From Pristionchus mayeri (lineage: Eukaryota > Nematoda > Chromadorea > Rhabditida > Neodiplogasteridae): a DNA stretch of 64,000 bases. A program made the translations under genes and the position numbers. Positions within the stretch are counted from its first letter, which is position 1, and each line of letters opens with the position of its first letter. Location of the stretch: contig BTRK01000004.1 of NCBI GenBank assembly GCA_036245805.1, positions 17,794,001 to 17,858,000 on the forward strand. The letters are read 5' to 3'. The notes under the pieces are model-generated. The model made no database searches, was not told where the DNA came from, and saw only the letters and a list, made by a program, of their open reading frames with translations. Positions 1 to 11,443 of the stretch are shown piece by piece.

Positions 1-1192
1 TTGAATCGCCCGCGCGTTGCGACACTTAATCCATTCTTTCGCAATGTTACGAAATCTTGCGAGATTCCCAAACCAATCGATTTAAACGTGTTTACCACGT
101 TGTTATTACCGTTTTTATGCGTCAAATCAGTATCTTTCCAATCCTTACTATTTATGCAACCCGTTAGCCTGTGCTTACGGATTGTTTCGTATCCCTTCAC
201 GTTTTTACCGCTCATACCGGGCGTCGGTCTGTGCCGGCGTCTCGGCACTTCTCTCTCTCTCCCTCGGCCTTATGCCGTTGTAGTCATCACCTCGCATTTC
301 CATTGCCGTTTGACGAGCATTTCTCATTAATTACCAACTCCATTAAGCGCCAATATCATCGGTGCTTCTCCGTCGTCTCGACGACTGACCGGACCATTCT
401 ACTTCACTCACTCCAGCGCCTTCTCCAATCTAAAACTGGTTGGAACCTTTCCCCATCAGTTCTAAACTAGTATACCCTTTACTTTCCTTTCCCTTCCATT
501 TAGCTTATTTAGTGTAGTTTTTCTCGTTCACCTGTTGTGTAATAATTAATTGGGACGATAATCAATGTTTATTAATTAAATCTTTCGCCTTGTCACACCG
601 AATACACAAATAGCGGACTTCTCTAACCAGTGAGAAGTTCGTATAGATTTCGACACAAAAATTATAAAGTTAAATTTTCGATCTTGAGCAAAAACACGCG
701 ATTGGACATGTTCTCGGCGAAAAAAAGTGCGATATTACGATCGCGATTTTTTTAAAAGAAATTTTTCCCGGGGTGTAAAAGGTCGTAGAATTTGAATCTG
801 TAATAATCTCTTAGGTAGTAATGACTTTTTTTTTCAGGAACTGCATTTTTCTCGATTTTTCTCATCTCAAAATCAACAATTTTGGATTTTCGCCATTAAC
901 TTGTGTTCCATTCATTTTCTCTTTAACAACAAAGTTATTGCACTCTACGATTGGATCATTTTAGTTTTTTAGCGACTCATTTACTCAACTTTGAAGGAAG
1001 ATATGAATTTTCGAAGTTTCAAAATGGTGAGAGCCGGCTTTTAGGCAATTTTCAATTTACGGCTCCAAAAACTTTACAGAATGTTACTAGGCCTCAGGCA
1101 CATCAACCACCAAACTGGAGTTCCGATTGAAGCAATTTGAACAGTTTGTAAAAGGGCACCTGCGATCTCTCAGAACACCTGTGATAAAGAAT
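1..1192. repeat. Right part of a palindrome-family repeat; no gene seen
   Basis: No convincing coding exon is visible in this AT-rich stretch; the short open frames in the first 470 bases show no domain or signal peptide. The block at about 1029-1048 (gagccggcttttaggcaatt) recurs near 8323, 41473, 41495 and 55335 inside other palindromic repeats. The right edge at 1158-1192 (tctctcagaacacctgtgat) resembles the ends of repeats at 8484-8510 and 42205-42234. I infer the right half of a related element whose left half lies outside the window or is decayed. Confidence 0.45.
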
Positions 1193-2036
1193 CAGAATAA
1201 CGAATTTAGACGTTTTTAGACCACTCTGGGGCTCTTACAAGAACTTGGCAAAAAGTTTCATCTTTTCCTGTCTATGTTTCTTCATGGCTGCGGTATGTCG
1301 CTACCTTTATATGAGAGGGATAGCGAGAGAATCGACCACATTACAAAAATATAAAATTGATATTTTTAAAAATTCTAAAAAAAAAATGGATAAAGTACTT
1401 TAATCGATGCTCTTTCAAACTGCGTTGGCCAAATATTTAAAAAAAAATTAAATTTCGAGTACGGGCGTCTCGAAGTTGACGGTCTGCACTAAAAAAAGTA
1501 AACCATCCCTCAGAAAAATGATCATAACTTCCTTCAAAATTGAGCTAGAAACTTTTTCTTTTTTTAGAAATGATCGAAAGGAGATTCTCTACAACTTTTC
1601 TGCCAAGCATTTCATTCCAGGTCCAATATCCGAATCGGGGTGGTCGCTTGAGTGAAAACATCGCGCACCTTTTGAAATCGGAAAAACTACTCCGAGCTTT
1701 CTACGCCGATTCAAAGGGTCTACCATAGTAGACTTTCACGATAAAAATCAGATTTTTGTCACCTTGCAGAAAAAATCGGCCCCCGATTTAGTGGGCGGGG
1801 CCAAAAATTTATAAAAACCAAATAACGTTTCCGAGCACCGAATTGGATTAGTTCGATCAATTATGACTAGAAACTAACTAAAATTAAGTTTGGTACAATT
1901 TCTGCGAGTATTCTAACGATGTCTTAGACTCGGGAACAATTTTATTCCAACGGCCATTCTTGGCGTAAGTTCGACCCCTGCCCGGATCAAATGTTTTGCA
2001 GTTTTTTTAAAAGTTAAATGTTGTTTATAAAGATAT

Positions 2037-2420
2037 TTATTTAGCATGATTACTCATAAAACTGGACAGAAGCAAATAAGGGTACACAAGGCTTTCTTCA
2101 TCCTCTTCGCGTGGAACATCAATCACATTATGGGATGGTCCAATTTGTAGAAGTGGAATACTGGTGGGAATTGTGGGCGCATGATCATTGATACCAAATA
2201 CACGGGACAGAAAGATTCTGCACGGGACAGAAAGATGTAAATACAAAGCAATGTGCTAGATCGGTTACAATCCAGGTGGAAATATAGACAATCCATTCGG
2301 CTGCTACATAATCGAGAGGACGAGCATGTTCATTGTCGTAGTCTACTCTGATGAATTTTTCTATTTGTTTATTCATTTCCTGAACTCGATCATCGTCCTC
2401 TCGTTCGTGAACAGCCTAGA
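2037..2420 (-). other. Unrecognised minus-strand reading frames inside element A
   Basis: Two overlapping minus-strand frames run through this part. One includes QIEKFIRVDYDNEHARPLDY followed by a hydrophobic stretch (WIVYISTWIVTDLAHCFVF). The other includes DVPREEDEESLVYPYLLL. They look protein-like in composition and point toward the plus-strand cargo gene. A short direct repeat (cacgggacagaaaga) occurs at about 2202-2216 and 2221-2235 and may have broken the frame. I do not recognise a family; this could be a decayed second cargo gene. Confidence 0.3.
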
Positions 2421-2472
2421 GAGAGAGTATTATGGAGATTTTGTTTGGGCGTGTACCTCATTTTTGTCAAAT

Positions 2473-3425
2473 TCGAAGCGTTCTCCTTCCCTGCCTGCGA
2501 TCATTTGAATCCCGAAGAGCACAATTGTGCTCCATTGGCATTGATCCATTGGCGATGGCATCCTATTCGACATTTCGCAGCTGGAGAAATGTGAAGGAAA
2601 CATGGAAATCACTAAGAGTGGAGGGTATACGTAGGAGCATGGAGATGAATTTTGGAGGAAGAACTCCACAAAAGCGGAGAAAGTAGAAATAGATGTCCCG
2701 AAAATTGAGTCTCCAGATAAATCAGTATCTCGAATGCTACAGTGCCCTGAAGAGAACTGTATTTCCGACTTCACTTCCTTCCGAGAACTCGAGAAGCACA
2801 TCGTGCACGGTCAACACAATTTCATGCCGGAGCGTGAGACTCTACATGACCACTGCTCAAAGTTTATCGAGAATGCTATCGAGACCAATTTTTCAATCAC
2901 CAATGCAGAGCTCGATTTCACCATTCGTAGCTCCGTGCACAATGGGGAAACAGAGCTGCAAGAAGGATGAGCACTTCGAACAACACAGAAGAGAAACAAC
3001 AAGGATAAAGAAGCAAGAGACCTCATCAAGAGTTACTTCCTGGCGCTGAGAAAGGACGGGAAGAAGTGCACTCCTCAAGAATTAGAGTTGTACGAATACG
3101 CAGAAGAAGCCGAACGGCTCACTCCTCATTTCACCGATGAATAGACTCAGACTGAATCAGATCAAGTCTCTTATTAATGGAATACTGAGAAAAGAGCATG
3201 AAGATCAACAAAAATGTGACCAAGAAGGAGAGCACTGGAGAAAATAAGGATGCCGATGAAGACGATGACGACAATTCTACAGACGACGAAGAAGAGCTAT
3301 GCGAACTTGTCCAAGCATCAGATATTTTCAAGAAAGAAGGACAAGATAATGACTATAATGGAACTGTGATGATGAATGGTGACTCCGACAGCGAGCCTCT
3401 TGCGAAACAACCGAGAAGGAATTAA
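2473..3425 (+). pseudogene. C2H2 zinc-finger-type cargo gene, decayed
   Basis: A plus-strand coding trace fills the centre of the foldback. A frame near 2470-2596 contains PACDHLNPEEHNCAPLALIH; a likely intron follows. From about 2635 a long frame leads into a C2H2-like finger at 2734-2815 (CPEENCIS, then HIVHGQH). The frame meets TGA at 2968-2970 and continues open immediately after it with ALRTTQKRNNKDKEARDLIK. A second break near 3140 is followed in another frame by RLRLNQIKSLINGIL, and the end (3198-3425) is acidic. From memory, similar finger proteins in repeat-borne animal genes carry Trp at the TGA position, so TGG to TGA is my inference. Probably a dead copy of an element-encoded protein. 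Confidence 0.5.
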
Positions 3426-3605
3426 TTGGATCGTGTTTAAGCTTACAACGCATTTAATTGTTTGAGTATAATTGATTATTTGATACATAATTTAAAGAAT
3501 TACTTTGAACAATACACTGCAAAACATTTGATCCGGGCAGGGGTCGAACTTACGCCAAGAATGGCCGTTGGAATAAAATTGTTCCCGAGTCTAAGACATC
3601 GTTAG

Positions 3606-3973
3606 TTCTACACATTTCATTAAAATTGCACACATCGAGGATTGACAATATGCAGATTTTGAAAAAAAAAATAAAAATATTTCAAAACATTGTAAGGAAA
3701 GATAATATTTCATAATAAACAAGAGTAATAGCCGGAAACACTTTCATCTCGATGACCTGCCGAACAAGGCATATTTAAACACAAATGTTTAAAAAATAAA
3801 GCTGAATTGTCTGGCATGTAGTTAATGAGTAAACGTGTTTTCGGGGATACAATTCGGTTAAAAAAAATATGTTTTCCATTTAAAACGAAGTCTTTTTCGG
3901 GCTCCCGTGAAATTGTTTTCTATTAAACTGCAAATATCGGTTGTTTTCGCTTTTTGTGGGTTCCTAGCCTTCG
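3606..3973. other. Insertion interrupting the right arm of element A
   Basis: The left arm reads continuously where the right arm carries these extra 368 bases: the right-arm partner breaks after catcgttag and resumes at aatactcg. The insert is AT-rich with no coding frame. I see no clear inverted ends or target duplication, so its nature is open. Confidence 0.55.
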
Positions 3974-5431
3974 AATACTCGCAGAAATTGTACCAAACTT
4001 AATTTTAGTTAGTTTATAGTCTTAATTGATCGAACTAATCCAATTCGGTGCTCGGAAACGTTATTTGGTTTTTATCCATTTTTAGCCCCGCCTACTAAAT
4101 CGGGGGCCGATTTTTTCTCCAAGGTGACAAAAATCTGATTTTTGGCGTGAAAGTCTACTATGGTAGACCCTTTGAATCGGCGTAGAAAGCTCGGAGTAGT
4201 TTTTCCGATTTAGTGCAGACCGTCAACTTCGAGACGCCCGTACTCGAAAAATAAAAATTTTAAAAATATTCGGCCAACGCAGTTTGAAAGAGCATCGATT
4301 AAAGTACTTTATTCATTTTTTCAGAATTTTTTAAAATATAAATTTTATATTTTGGTTCACCCCCCACAGGTGGTCGATTCTCTCGCGATCCCTCTCATAT
4401 ACCGAATGTGCTTAAGAGAGTTGCAGACCTCTTTTGAAGAAGTGATTCCCTCAGAACAGTTGGAGAGCATTATGATTCGAATCTCGCGCGAGGTATATGG
4501 CATCGAGACAGAGCTAATCACTTTCGGAAGTACTATGCGCTACTCCGAGCTTAATGTACGGTTTCCCTTAATATAACCCGAATGAAGAATGCTGTCAGTA
4601 TGGTAGAACGTTAACATATTTTGCTGTTTTCTACGCAATTCTCCCGTATTCACTCGCGTATGCAGCTCTCGGTATCCTGCTCTACAAAGTAATCACTCGG
4701 ATAATTAATTGACTGATAGGTTATGGAACTTAGATTCGTCAACAATTGCACATCAGCGGTGTCCAATTGAGTGAGAAGACGATGAGAATGCAACGAGCCT
4801 TCTTTATCATGCAACTCCTACAGGTGCGTATTAATATTGATTTGTTGTAAACTGTTGTAAAAAATAAACTGTTGTGATTTCTTGTAAAAAAATACTTTTC
4901 AAACCACACTACACCCCGATTAACCTAAATACCCCAGCACATCTCCCACAATAGATCGCAAACTTTGCACAATTGAATAATTCAAAAGTTGTTTGAGAAT
5001 ACAAAAAAAAACTATCGGGTTTGTTTTCAGACCGCGCTTCCAATGGCAATTCTGTGCTCTCCGTTCGCAGTATTTGTCTACGCTGTGTTCACACAAACTG
5101 ATCTAAACCTGGCCGCCTTGTGGTTTAGTTCCTGCCTTTGGCTTTGCCCTTCTGTGCAGGTAATGAACAAAGAAATATTACTTGCTAAATGAGAGAACAG
5201 AAAAAAATAATTCCTATGTGCCGTGCAACGAGAAAACAAGAAACTGTGGAAATTTTTTAACGTAGACTTCGAAAACGAAACTTAAAATGGCTCATTTCTA
5301 GACCCTAAATTCTGAATTTGTTCAGTCAATTTGTGCAGGCTCTTGTGCGACTTCACTATATCAAACAATCAACCTCAAGTCAGAAATCAAGTCGCGTTAC
5401 TCCGTTGTCCAGATCAAGAGTTATTGGATAA

Positions 5432-7226
5432 CAATGCACTCTTCTCGGACTATACTAATATCAGCCCATCATTAGATTTCATAGGCTTTCTCGCACTCAT
5501 TCCTCATTTTAGCGGACCCCTTTTCTGAAGTCATCATTCCGAATCATTCCGAATTGTTAATTATTATAACGATTTTTATCAATGGGCCACACTCACGATT
5601 TCAATGAGCGATTTTTTAATTCACGTTATTTACGCCATTTACTAAGCTATTTGCTGTGCACGAGGATAGCTCATAAGTAGAGTGCGGAGATGAAGAGCTC
5701 GAAGAAGCATATTTTTGATTATAAAGATGAAACCAGCGAATAACATGCGTGTTTTTGAATCAGATTACATCAAAGTCATGTAGGCAATTAGTTGGAACCA
5801 CATGTTGCATGGTATTCATAGCTGATTTCCATATTAGAATAACATTTCTGCAAAAGTCGAGAAAAACGCAGGCTCTTCATGCAGAGTTGCCATAACAATG
5901 GAGAATGCGGGTATTTTGTACGTTTAAAAAAACTAAAATGATCCTGAATAGATTTGTAGTTCATTGGAATCAACTCTTCATATGGTTGTTTGACTAGTTT
6001 TTGTGATACGACCGCTCAAAATTTTCGAAAAATCGCGAAATTGCTCTTCATCTCCGCCCTCTACTCATAAGTCTGACTCGCCGTACTTACCTACCGTAGT
6101 CATCTATTACATACCATTCCGCAAGTATTATGATTCCCCTTGCTGGGAATAGCGTGCTCCTTATTTCCACGCCCGTTCTAGAGACTTCGTTGTCTCTAGT
6201 TGTTGTATCCAATCCCTTGCTGTGTCGTGGTAGACGGGAGAGAACGGAGTAAACGCAAGGTTTATCCACAATAAATAACTAACAGAGGAACAGAGCCGTT
6301 ACAGCTCGCGAGAGGGGAAAAGATAGACTGAATTGAGGGAGCGAGGGAGGAAGGGAAGAGGGCGCGAGAGAACGCGCGCGTGGCGAGAGTTAGAGAAAGA
6401 GAGGAATAGATGACGCAAATAGTTGCGCCAAAAATGTGTGTGAACAGGTTGAAGACGAGACTTTACAGTAATACTCACATGAGGTAATCGAGAACTGAGT
6501 GAATTGTGTATAGGAATATTTAAATTAGGGAATTTAGCTATATTTGGGATTCCCATACAACACTAGTCTGTTGAAATCTTGTTATTACTTTTTGAGTTGG
6601 CATCGTGTCTACTAGCCCCGCTGGTAGATAGTCCAGTCGCTCCCCATCTAGCCGTATAGGTGACCCTTGTAGTCTGGGCACGCGACACCTCTCTCCTATT
6701 TACTACTCTCTATCTTCCATTATTAACATTGTCTCGTATTGTAATAAATACTCTTGATTACTTCCCACTTTCTCCACGCTCATACAAAACACTATTGATA
6801 AAAGTAGTAACTAAATCGGTGTAAAACGAATTTGAAATGTGTCAAAACAACTCGAGAGAACGAGTTTGGCGCAGCTTGCACTTTCGAAGATAAATCGCAC
6901 TCGCACGCGCGATTATTGAATCGAAGCTCCACCCATTTTGACGATGCGTAATCTTGAAAAATAGGCGGAATGGTTTATGTTCTTACAGTACACTTGCGTA
7001 TTCTAAGCCGTCTTAAGCGGTTGTTATCTTCTTTCGCAGATTTTCCCTTGATTTATAGTCGTTTTCTTGAGAAATTGTGTCATAAAGTATTGCTATTCAA
7101 CCCGGCATTCCTCTATAAGCCATTTTGTAATGCATTGTTTTCTATTTTCACTGATTGTGTAAATCCATAGTCGATAATCTTTGCTCAAGGCATCTGACTT
7201 GGCATCTTGAAATAAACCCTTTCTCT
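5432..7226. other. Intergenic; one small MITE, otherwise nothing recognised
   Basis: Apart from the 386-bp element at 5678-6063, no exon, RNA gene or clear repeat was recognised. A purine-rich tract with gagagaggaa-like repeats lies at about 6310-6410. Open frames here are short and lack recognisable motifs. Confidence 0.4.
5678..6063. mobile_element. 386-bp hAT-like MITE with 8-bp target duplication
   Basis: The left end tagagtgcggagatgaagag is mirrored by the right end ctcttcatctccgccctcta, with one mismatch. The element is flanked by identical 8-bp direct repeats CTCATAAG at 5670-5677 and 6064-6071. Eight-base duplications and a TA-starting end are typical of hAT-superfamily elements. It contains no transposase frame, so it is non-autonomous. 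Confidence 0.75.
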
Positions 7227-8510
7227 GAAATAAATTAACACACATCTTCTGATAGAACGAAGGTGCAGTGTTACAAAATATTCACAGTGCTCCGACCTGG
7301 ACAAAAATTGGACCAATGATTCATCTTAGGATTTATTGTTTTTTCGGAGAACATCAAAAGTTCTATATTCAATAACTTGGTTCAAAATTATCGTAGAAGG
7401 TCGCTCAAAAAACAGAAATGATCATCTCAACGAGTTCTACAACATTACGTTAAAGTCATCATCGATTGACGTCGAAATAACATGGAAAACTACGAAAAAC
7501 CGAAAATGCGTGTTGAAATATTAGCCGCCCTGAAAAATATTGTGCCTTTTTCCCGTTGGTTTATTGCAAAATCGAATTCTCCTGATCATTTTACATCGGA
7601 TACCTTCATTTCAGAATTTTAAAATTTAATCCCGGGCACTTATAGCTTTCAGAAGTCCAAAAACAGCTGAATTTTCGAAAATTTTGAAAAATCAAAGATA
7701 AATAAATCCCGAATTCGTGCTTCCAAGCTGGAACTCTCGGGCTAAAATATCATTTCGGGGTCAGTACAATCAGTTTTGAGGTTTGAGAGCGTTTTGAAGA
7801 CAAATTTATGTTTCGACACTTTTCAAGGATGCGAGGAAATAGTGGCCTTTTTAATCCAGAATTTTTTATCTCGAATTTGCCTCTAAAACCTCAAAACTGA
7901 TTGTACTGACCCCGAAATGATATTTTAGCCCGAGAGTTCCAGTTTGGAAGCACGAATTCGGGATTTATTTATCTTTGATTTTTTGAAATTTTCGAAAAAT
8001 CGGATGTTTTTGGTCCTCTGAAAGCTATAAATGCCCGGGATTAAAATTTAAAATTCTGAAATGAAGGTATCCGATGCAAAATGATCTGGAGAATTCGATT
8101 TTACAATAAACCAACGGGGAAAAGGCAAAATATTTTTCAGGGCGGCTAATAATTGTACACCCATTTTCGGTTTTTCGAAGTTTACGATCTGATTTCGAAG
8201 CCAATCGACGATGACTTAAACGAAATGTCGTAGAACTCGTTGAGATGATCATTTCTGTGTTTTGAGCGACCTTCTACGATAATTTTTAACCAAGTTATTG
8301 ATAATAGAACTTTTGAAGTTCTCAGAGCCGGATTTTAGGCATTTTTTCCGATTTTTTTTCCATTTTTTTTACGGATTCCGACTTTTAAAAAAAAAACTAT
8401 AAATCCTAACATGAATCATTGGTCCGAATTCCGTCGAGGTCAGATCATGATGAATATTTTGTAACACTAGGTCTTAAATTCATGCAATCTCTCAGAAAAC
8501 GCGTGTTAAG
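7227..8510. mobile_element. Palindromic repeat E
   Basis: The two halves are inverted copies about a centre near 7860. Examples are the left stretch 7739-7785 (atatcatttcggggtcagta) against 7882-7928, and 7264-7330 (gtgttacaaaatattc) against 8400-8470. The right end (atgcaatctctcagaaaacg) matches the ends of the repeat at 41320-42241. It sits just upstream of the second chemoreceptor copy and may have displaced its promoter. No coding content was recognised. Confidence 0.65.
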
Positions 8511-8556
8511 TAAAAAGTCGAGGCATCCACGCAACTTTCCTCCGTTCCGGAAATTC

Positions 8557-10673
8557 ATGCTGCTTCTCGCGACAAGAATAATCGTCACGATTGAAGGATT
8601 CGTCGGTGAGCTCGCCTTATTTTTCTAAAACTATTTTTATTAAAATCCAGTACTATTTAGGAGGATGTCTCAATCTCTACCTGCTTCTTCTCACGACATC
8701 TCCAAGTTGTCCCATTAGCAGACTCCAAACGGTTAGTCTATTTTCATGCAAATACGGACAAATACGAAAAAATCAACATTCGCTCCGAAGCTACTCTTTG
8801 CTCTTCACTGAACTTTATGCCTCTCTTACTGTCGATTTCCTTACAAAATGCCAATTCAGATCGCCCTTTCGATATTTTCACTTTACGGTTTTGCTAGCAG
8901 TATGTTAATCGCAGTGGAAAATTATGTAAGATCTCCAATTGACACTCTGTTTTTCGACAAATGATTGATACCTTACACATTTAACAGTAGTGGGCCTGTA
9001 CCATGTTGCGTAACAGATCCTTAGGCTTTCTCACATTCAATTGCAATTGTATCTAACTATCTCGAGGCGCACATCTTCCGTGAAGGGACATTCATCACCG
9101 TCGTTCTCTCTCCACTGGCTCCACTGCTGCCGAAATCGTTCGCAATACTGCTGGCTCATGTAGATACAATTTTTTAACGGCGGCTAAATCGGGGACGTGT
9201 GATACAAATCGATTATTCATGGCAGGTTCACGTGGTACTCGTCGAAATGACGTGCTCGCTTATCTCTGCGCCGAGTGCTCTCCAATTGACCACCCTATCG
9301 AGGTATTCATTTTGAATTCTTGGTCGTGCCTAACCTGTTAAGGATCGATAAAGCTGATAGAAATGTAGGTACTTGTTCGTTTGATACCAAGATATTTTTC
9401 AGACCTCACTGGGGCATCTATAAGAACTTGGCGATAAGTTTCTTGTTTCCCTGCCTCTGTTTGCTAATTGCTTCGGTCAGCTGTTATTTTTTTCTTTACA
9501 ATCAATCACCAATAATTTCACAATTTATTTATTTTTCTTTTTTCCTATGTTTTCAATGGATAGTTTCAGACGTCGTTCCAAGAATTGTTTCCCTCGGAAC
9601 AATTCGAAAAGATTATGGCACGAATCGCTCGCGATGTTTATGCTATAGATTATGATTTCATCTCTTTCGGTAGCACGATGCGCTACTCCGAATATAATGT
9701 AAGATTTCATGCATAATCGAAGAAACGGTGTATAGTAGTGATGCCAAAACGGCGCGCGCTCTCCTCGTTTCACACGCTCTCTCGCCGGTCAGACAGAGCG
9801 AGAGAGCGTACGCCGTTTTGGCATCACTAGTGTATAGGCATCATCGAAGGCAAACAGACAACATCGAAAACAAGCAAATCATAAGAGAATGGTTACAGTA
9901 TGGAAGAACTCTAACATATTTTGCTGTTTTCTTCGCCATCCTACCGTATTCTCTAGCGTATGCAGCACTTGGCGTCCTGCTCTACAAAGTGAGCGTGGTA
10001 GAAACAGCCTTTGCATGAGTTTAGAGGGCTATCATTCCAGCTATCATAGGGCTATCAGCTATCATACTGTTAGAGCTTATTTAGTTACTTCAATGACGTT
10101 AGTTATCTCTCGCTCGTTCACTGTGTGTTGTGCAGTGTGTTATGCGTGAAAAGCATACATAATTATACACAGATTCGTCGGAAATTGCACATCAGCGGGG
10201 TTCAATTCAGTGAGAAAGCAATGCGAATGCAACGTGCCTTCCTTGTCATGCAACTCCTACAGGTGCGCTCATTGGCCTACTGACGCTATTATTATTATTA
10301 TTAGCTTAATTATACTTACAGTTACTTATTTGTGGGTGCTTTTCGCACAACTTCTGTTGCAAAGACGATTGACTATGAAATGTTGATGATTCTTCACTGC
10401 AGACCTCGAGCTGGCCGCCCTCTGGTTCAGTTCCTGCCTCTGGCTCTGCCCTACTATTCAAGTAATTATATGAGAGGAATACAATTGCTGAAATAGTGAA
10501 ATTAGCCATTAGATAAATTGGTTCGGGTGTTTTAGGTTAAATTTCAGGCCCTTGTGCAACTTCGCTACGTCAGACAAGCAATGCAAGCATCGATTCAGAG
10601 AACCTCACAAGTTTCAACGTTATCCATGTCTCAATTTTCCTGGAAAAAAACAGAGTTTAATGGAATTGTGTAG
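8557..10673 (+). pseudogene. Serpentine 7TM chemoreceptor paralog, probably dead
   Basis: Exons resemble the neighbour at 1220-5431. They include YYLGGCLNLYLLLLTTSP from 8651, SMLIAVENY ending near 8927, IFREGTFITVVLSPLAPLLP near 9072-9156, VHVVLVEMTCSLISAPS near 9227-9302, HWGIYKNLAISFLFPC near 9405, EQFEKIMARIARDVY near 9600, then TYFAVFFAILPYSLAYAALG, RMQRAFLVMQLLQ and a basic tail ending at 10673. The exon at 10403-10461 is 59 nt, whereas its counterpart is 129 nt; the missing 70 nt removes most of one membrane segment and shifts the frame. An in-frame TAG also appears near 9032. These lesions argue for a pseudogene. Confidence 0.6.
9736..9829. mobile_element. 94-bp hAT-like MITE with 8-bp target duplication
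   Basis: The ends tagtgatgccaaaacggcg and cgccgttttggcatcacta are perfect inverted copies (19 bp). The element is bracketed by identical 8-bp repeats GTGTATAG at 9728-9735 and 9830-9837. The GC-rich middle also folds (gcgctctc against gagagcg). It lies in an intron of the chemoreceptor paralog. The end sequence and duplication length fit hAT elements. Confidence 0.85.
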
Positions 10674-11443
10674 CTAATGCTCTCACAAATGCTATCATTT
10701 TCTGTTCATAAGTTGTTACTGTTCACATGTCCAATCATATTATGTTTTTCTTCTTTCAAATTATCTTAGATATATGCCAAATTTCATAAAATACAACTTA
10801 ATAAATGATTTATTGATCGATCTTTTTTCCTTTTACTAATAAATGTTGTATTTATGTCGTTGCCAAGATTGATCTAAACAGCTGCTTTCAAGTACTTATT
10901 CATTGGTAAATATTACATTTTGGACTCCTTGAGTGGTCTACTCCTCTCTCACTCAACTGACGTAACTATTCCAAAGCGAAAAATAAACGTCATGTCGAAA
11001 TGTCACTTTAACGAGGGTGGCGTCATTCGGGGAGAGCTATGCCCTCTGCCTCTGTAGGTGTGTTAGATACTTGGCATTTTAAACGGTGTTTGTGATCAGA
11101 AAAGAATCAATCGCATGTCATTCGAGAATACAAATATTCGATATATGTCAAAGACTTCCTAATGAACAACTTTATTATTATGCCTTCCCTTACTGATTTA
11201 TGGTATGTTTTGTGTTTGTACACGCTGATGAGATCGAGTGAAACACACATACGAAGTCGACGTGATCATCCTCGTTTTGATGTTTGCTCAAGGAAAGCAT
11301 CGACCACTCGCTCCCTTGTGCTAATTACCTTCAACTGGGAGACAACTGTGGAAGGAAAGAGTCAGGGAATAAGAAGGGGAGTGGTCAAGAGGGCAACATC
11401 AATGCAGCATGTTCTCATTCGTGTCTGCAACTCTTCTTGTGGA
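10674..11443. other. Intergenic; nothing recognised
   Basis: This AT-rich spacer lies between the chemoreceptor paralog and a secreted-protein gene. A frame that opens at 11162 runs into the next gene but has no homology I recognise before the signal peptide at 11444, so I treat it as upstream sequence. Confidence 0.4.

Larger units (their letters stand above)
1308..4401. mobile_element. Long foldback element A with cargo
   Basis: The left arm 1308-2001 is the inverted copy of the right arm 3519-4401. Outer ends read tatatgagagggat on the left and atccctctcatata on the right. The inner arm end near 2001 (gatccgggcaggggtcgaac on the complementary strand) meets its partner at about 3530. The right arm is interrupted by 368 bases (3606-3973) absent from the left arm. 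Terminal sequence gagagaatcgaccac and the internal atgctctttcaaactgcg recur in elements at 39452-41028 and, diverged, 61199-63214. It lies in an intron of a chemoreceptor. No transposase of known type was recognised. A mobile origin is inferred from the repeated ends. Confidence 0.7.
1220..5431 (+). pseudogene. Serpentine 7TM chemoreceptor, N-terminus missing
   Basis: Exons read at 1220-1292, 4427-4555, 4599-4688, 4734-4823, 5031-5159 and 5339-5431, all with GT/AG borders and compatible phases. They encode the later half of a nematode chemoreceptor: an ectodomain segment with RYSELN, a membrane segment with TYFAVFYAILPYSLAYAALG, a basic loop with MRMQRAFF, a membrane segment LPMAILCSPFAVFVYAVF, and a short basic cytoplasmic tail. 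The paralog at 8557-10673 matches exon by exon. No earlier exons are found upstream, where repeat sequence sits, so the gene is probably a remnant, unless its start lies before the window. The intron after 1292 holds a 3.1 kb palindrome. Family assignment (Str/Srd-like superfamily) is by general look only. Confidence 0.6.

Noticed and set aside
1..470. Two overlapping frames at the left edge (109 and 99 codons)
   Set aside because: They overlap each other in different frames, have no domain or signal, and lie in a repeat-like region.
3131..3331. Serine-rich minus frame
   Set aside because: It is antisense to the acidic tail of the cargo gene.
4352..4576. 74-codon plus frame beginning MVHPPQVVDSLAIPL
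   Set aside because: Its first part is the terminal repeat of element A read as protein; the same VDSLAIPL peptide occurs at 39259-39480 from another copy. Only the part from 4427 is a receptor exon.
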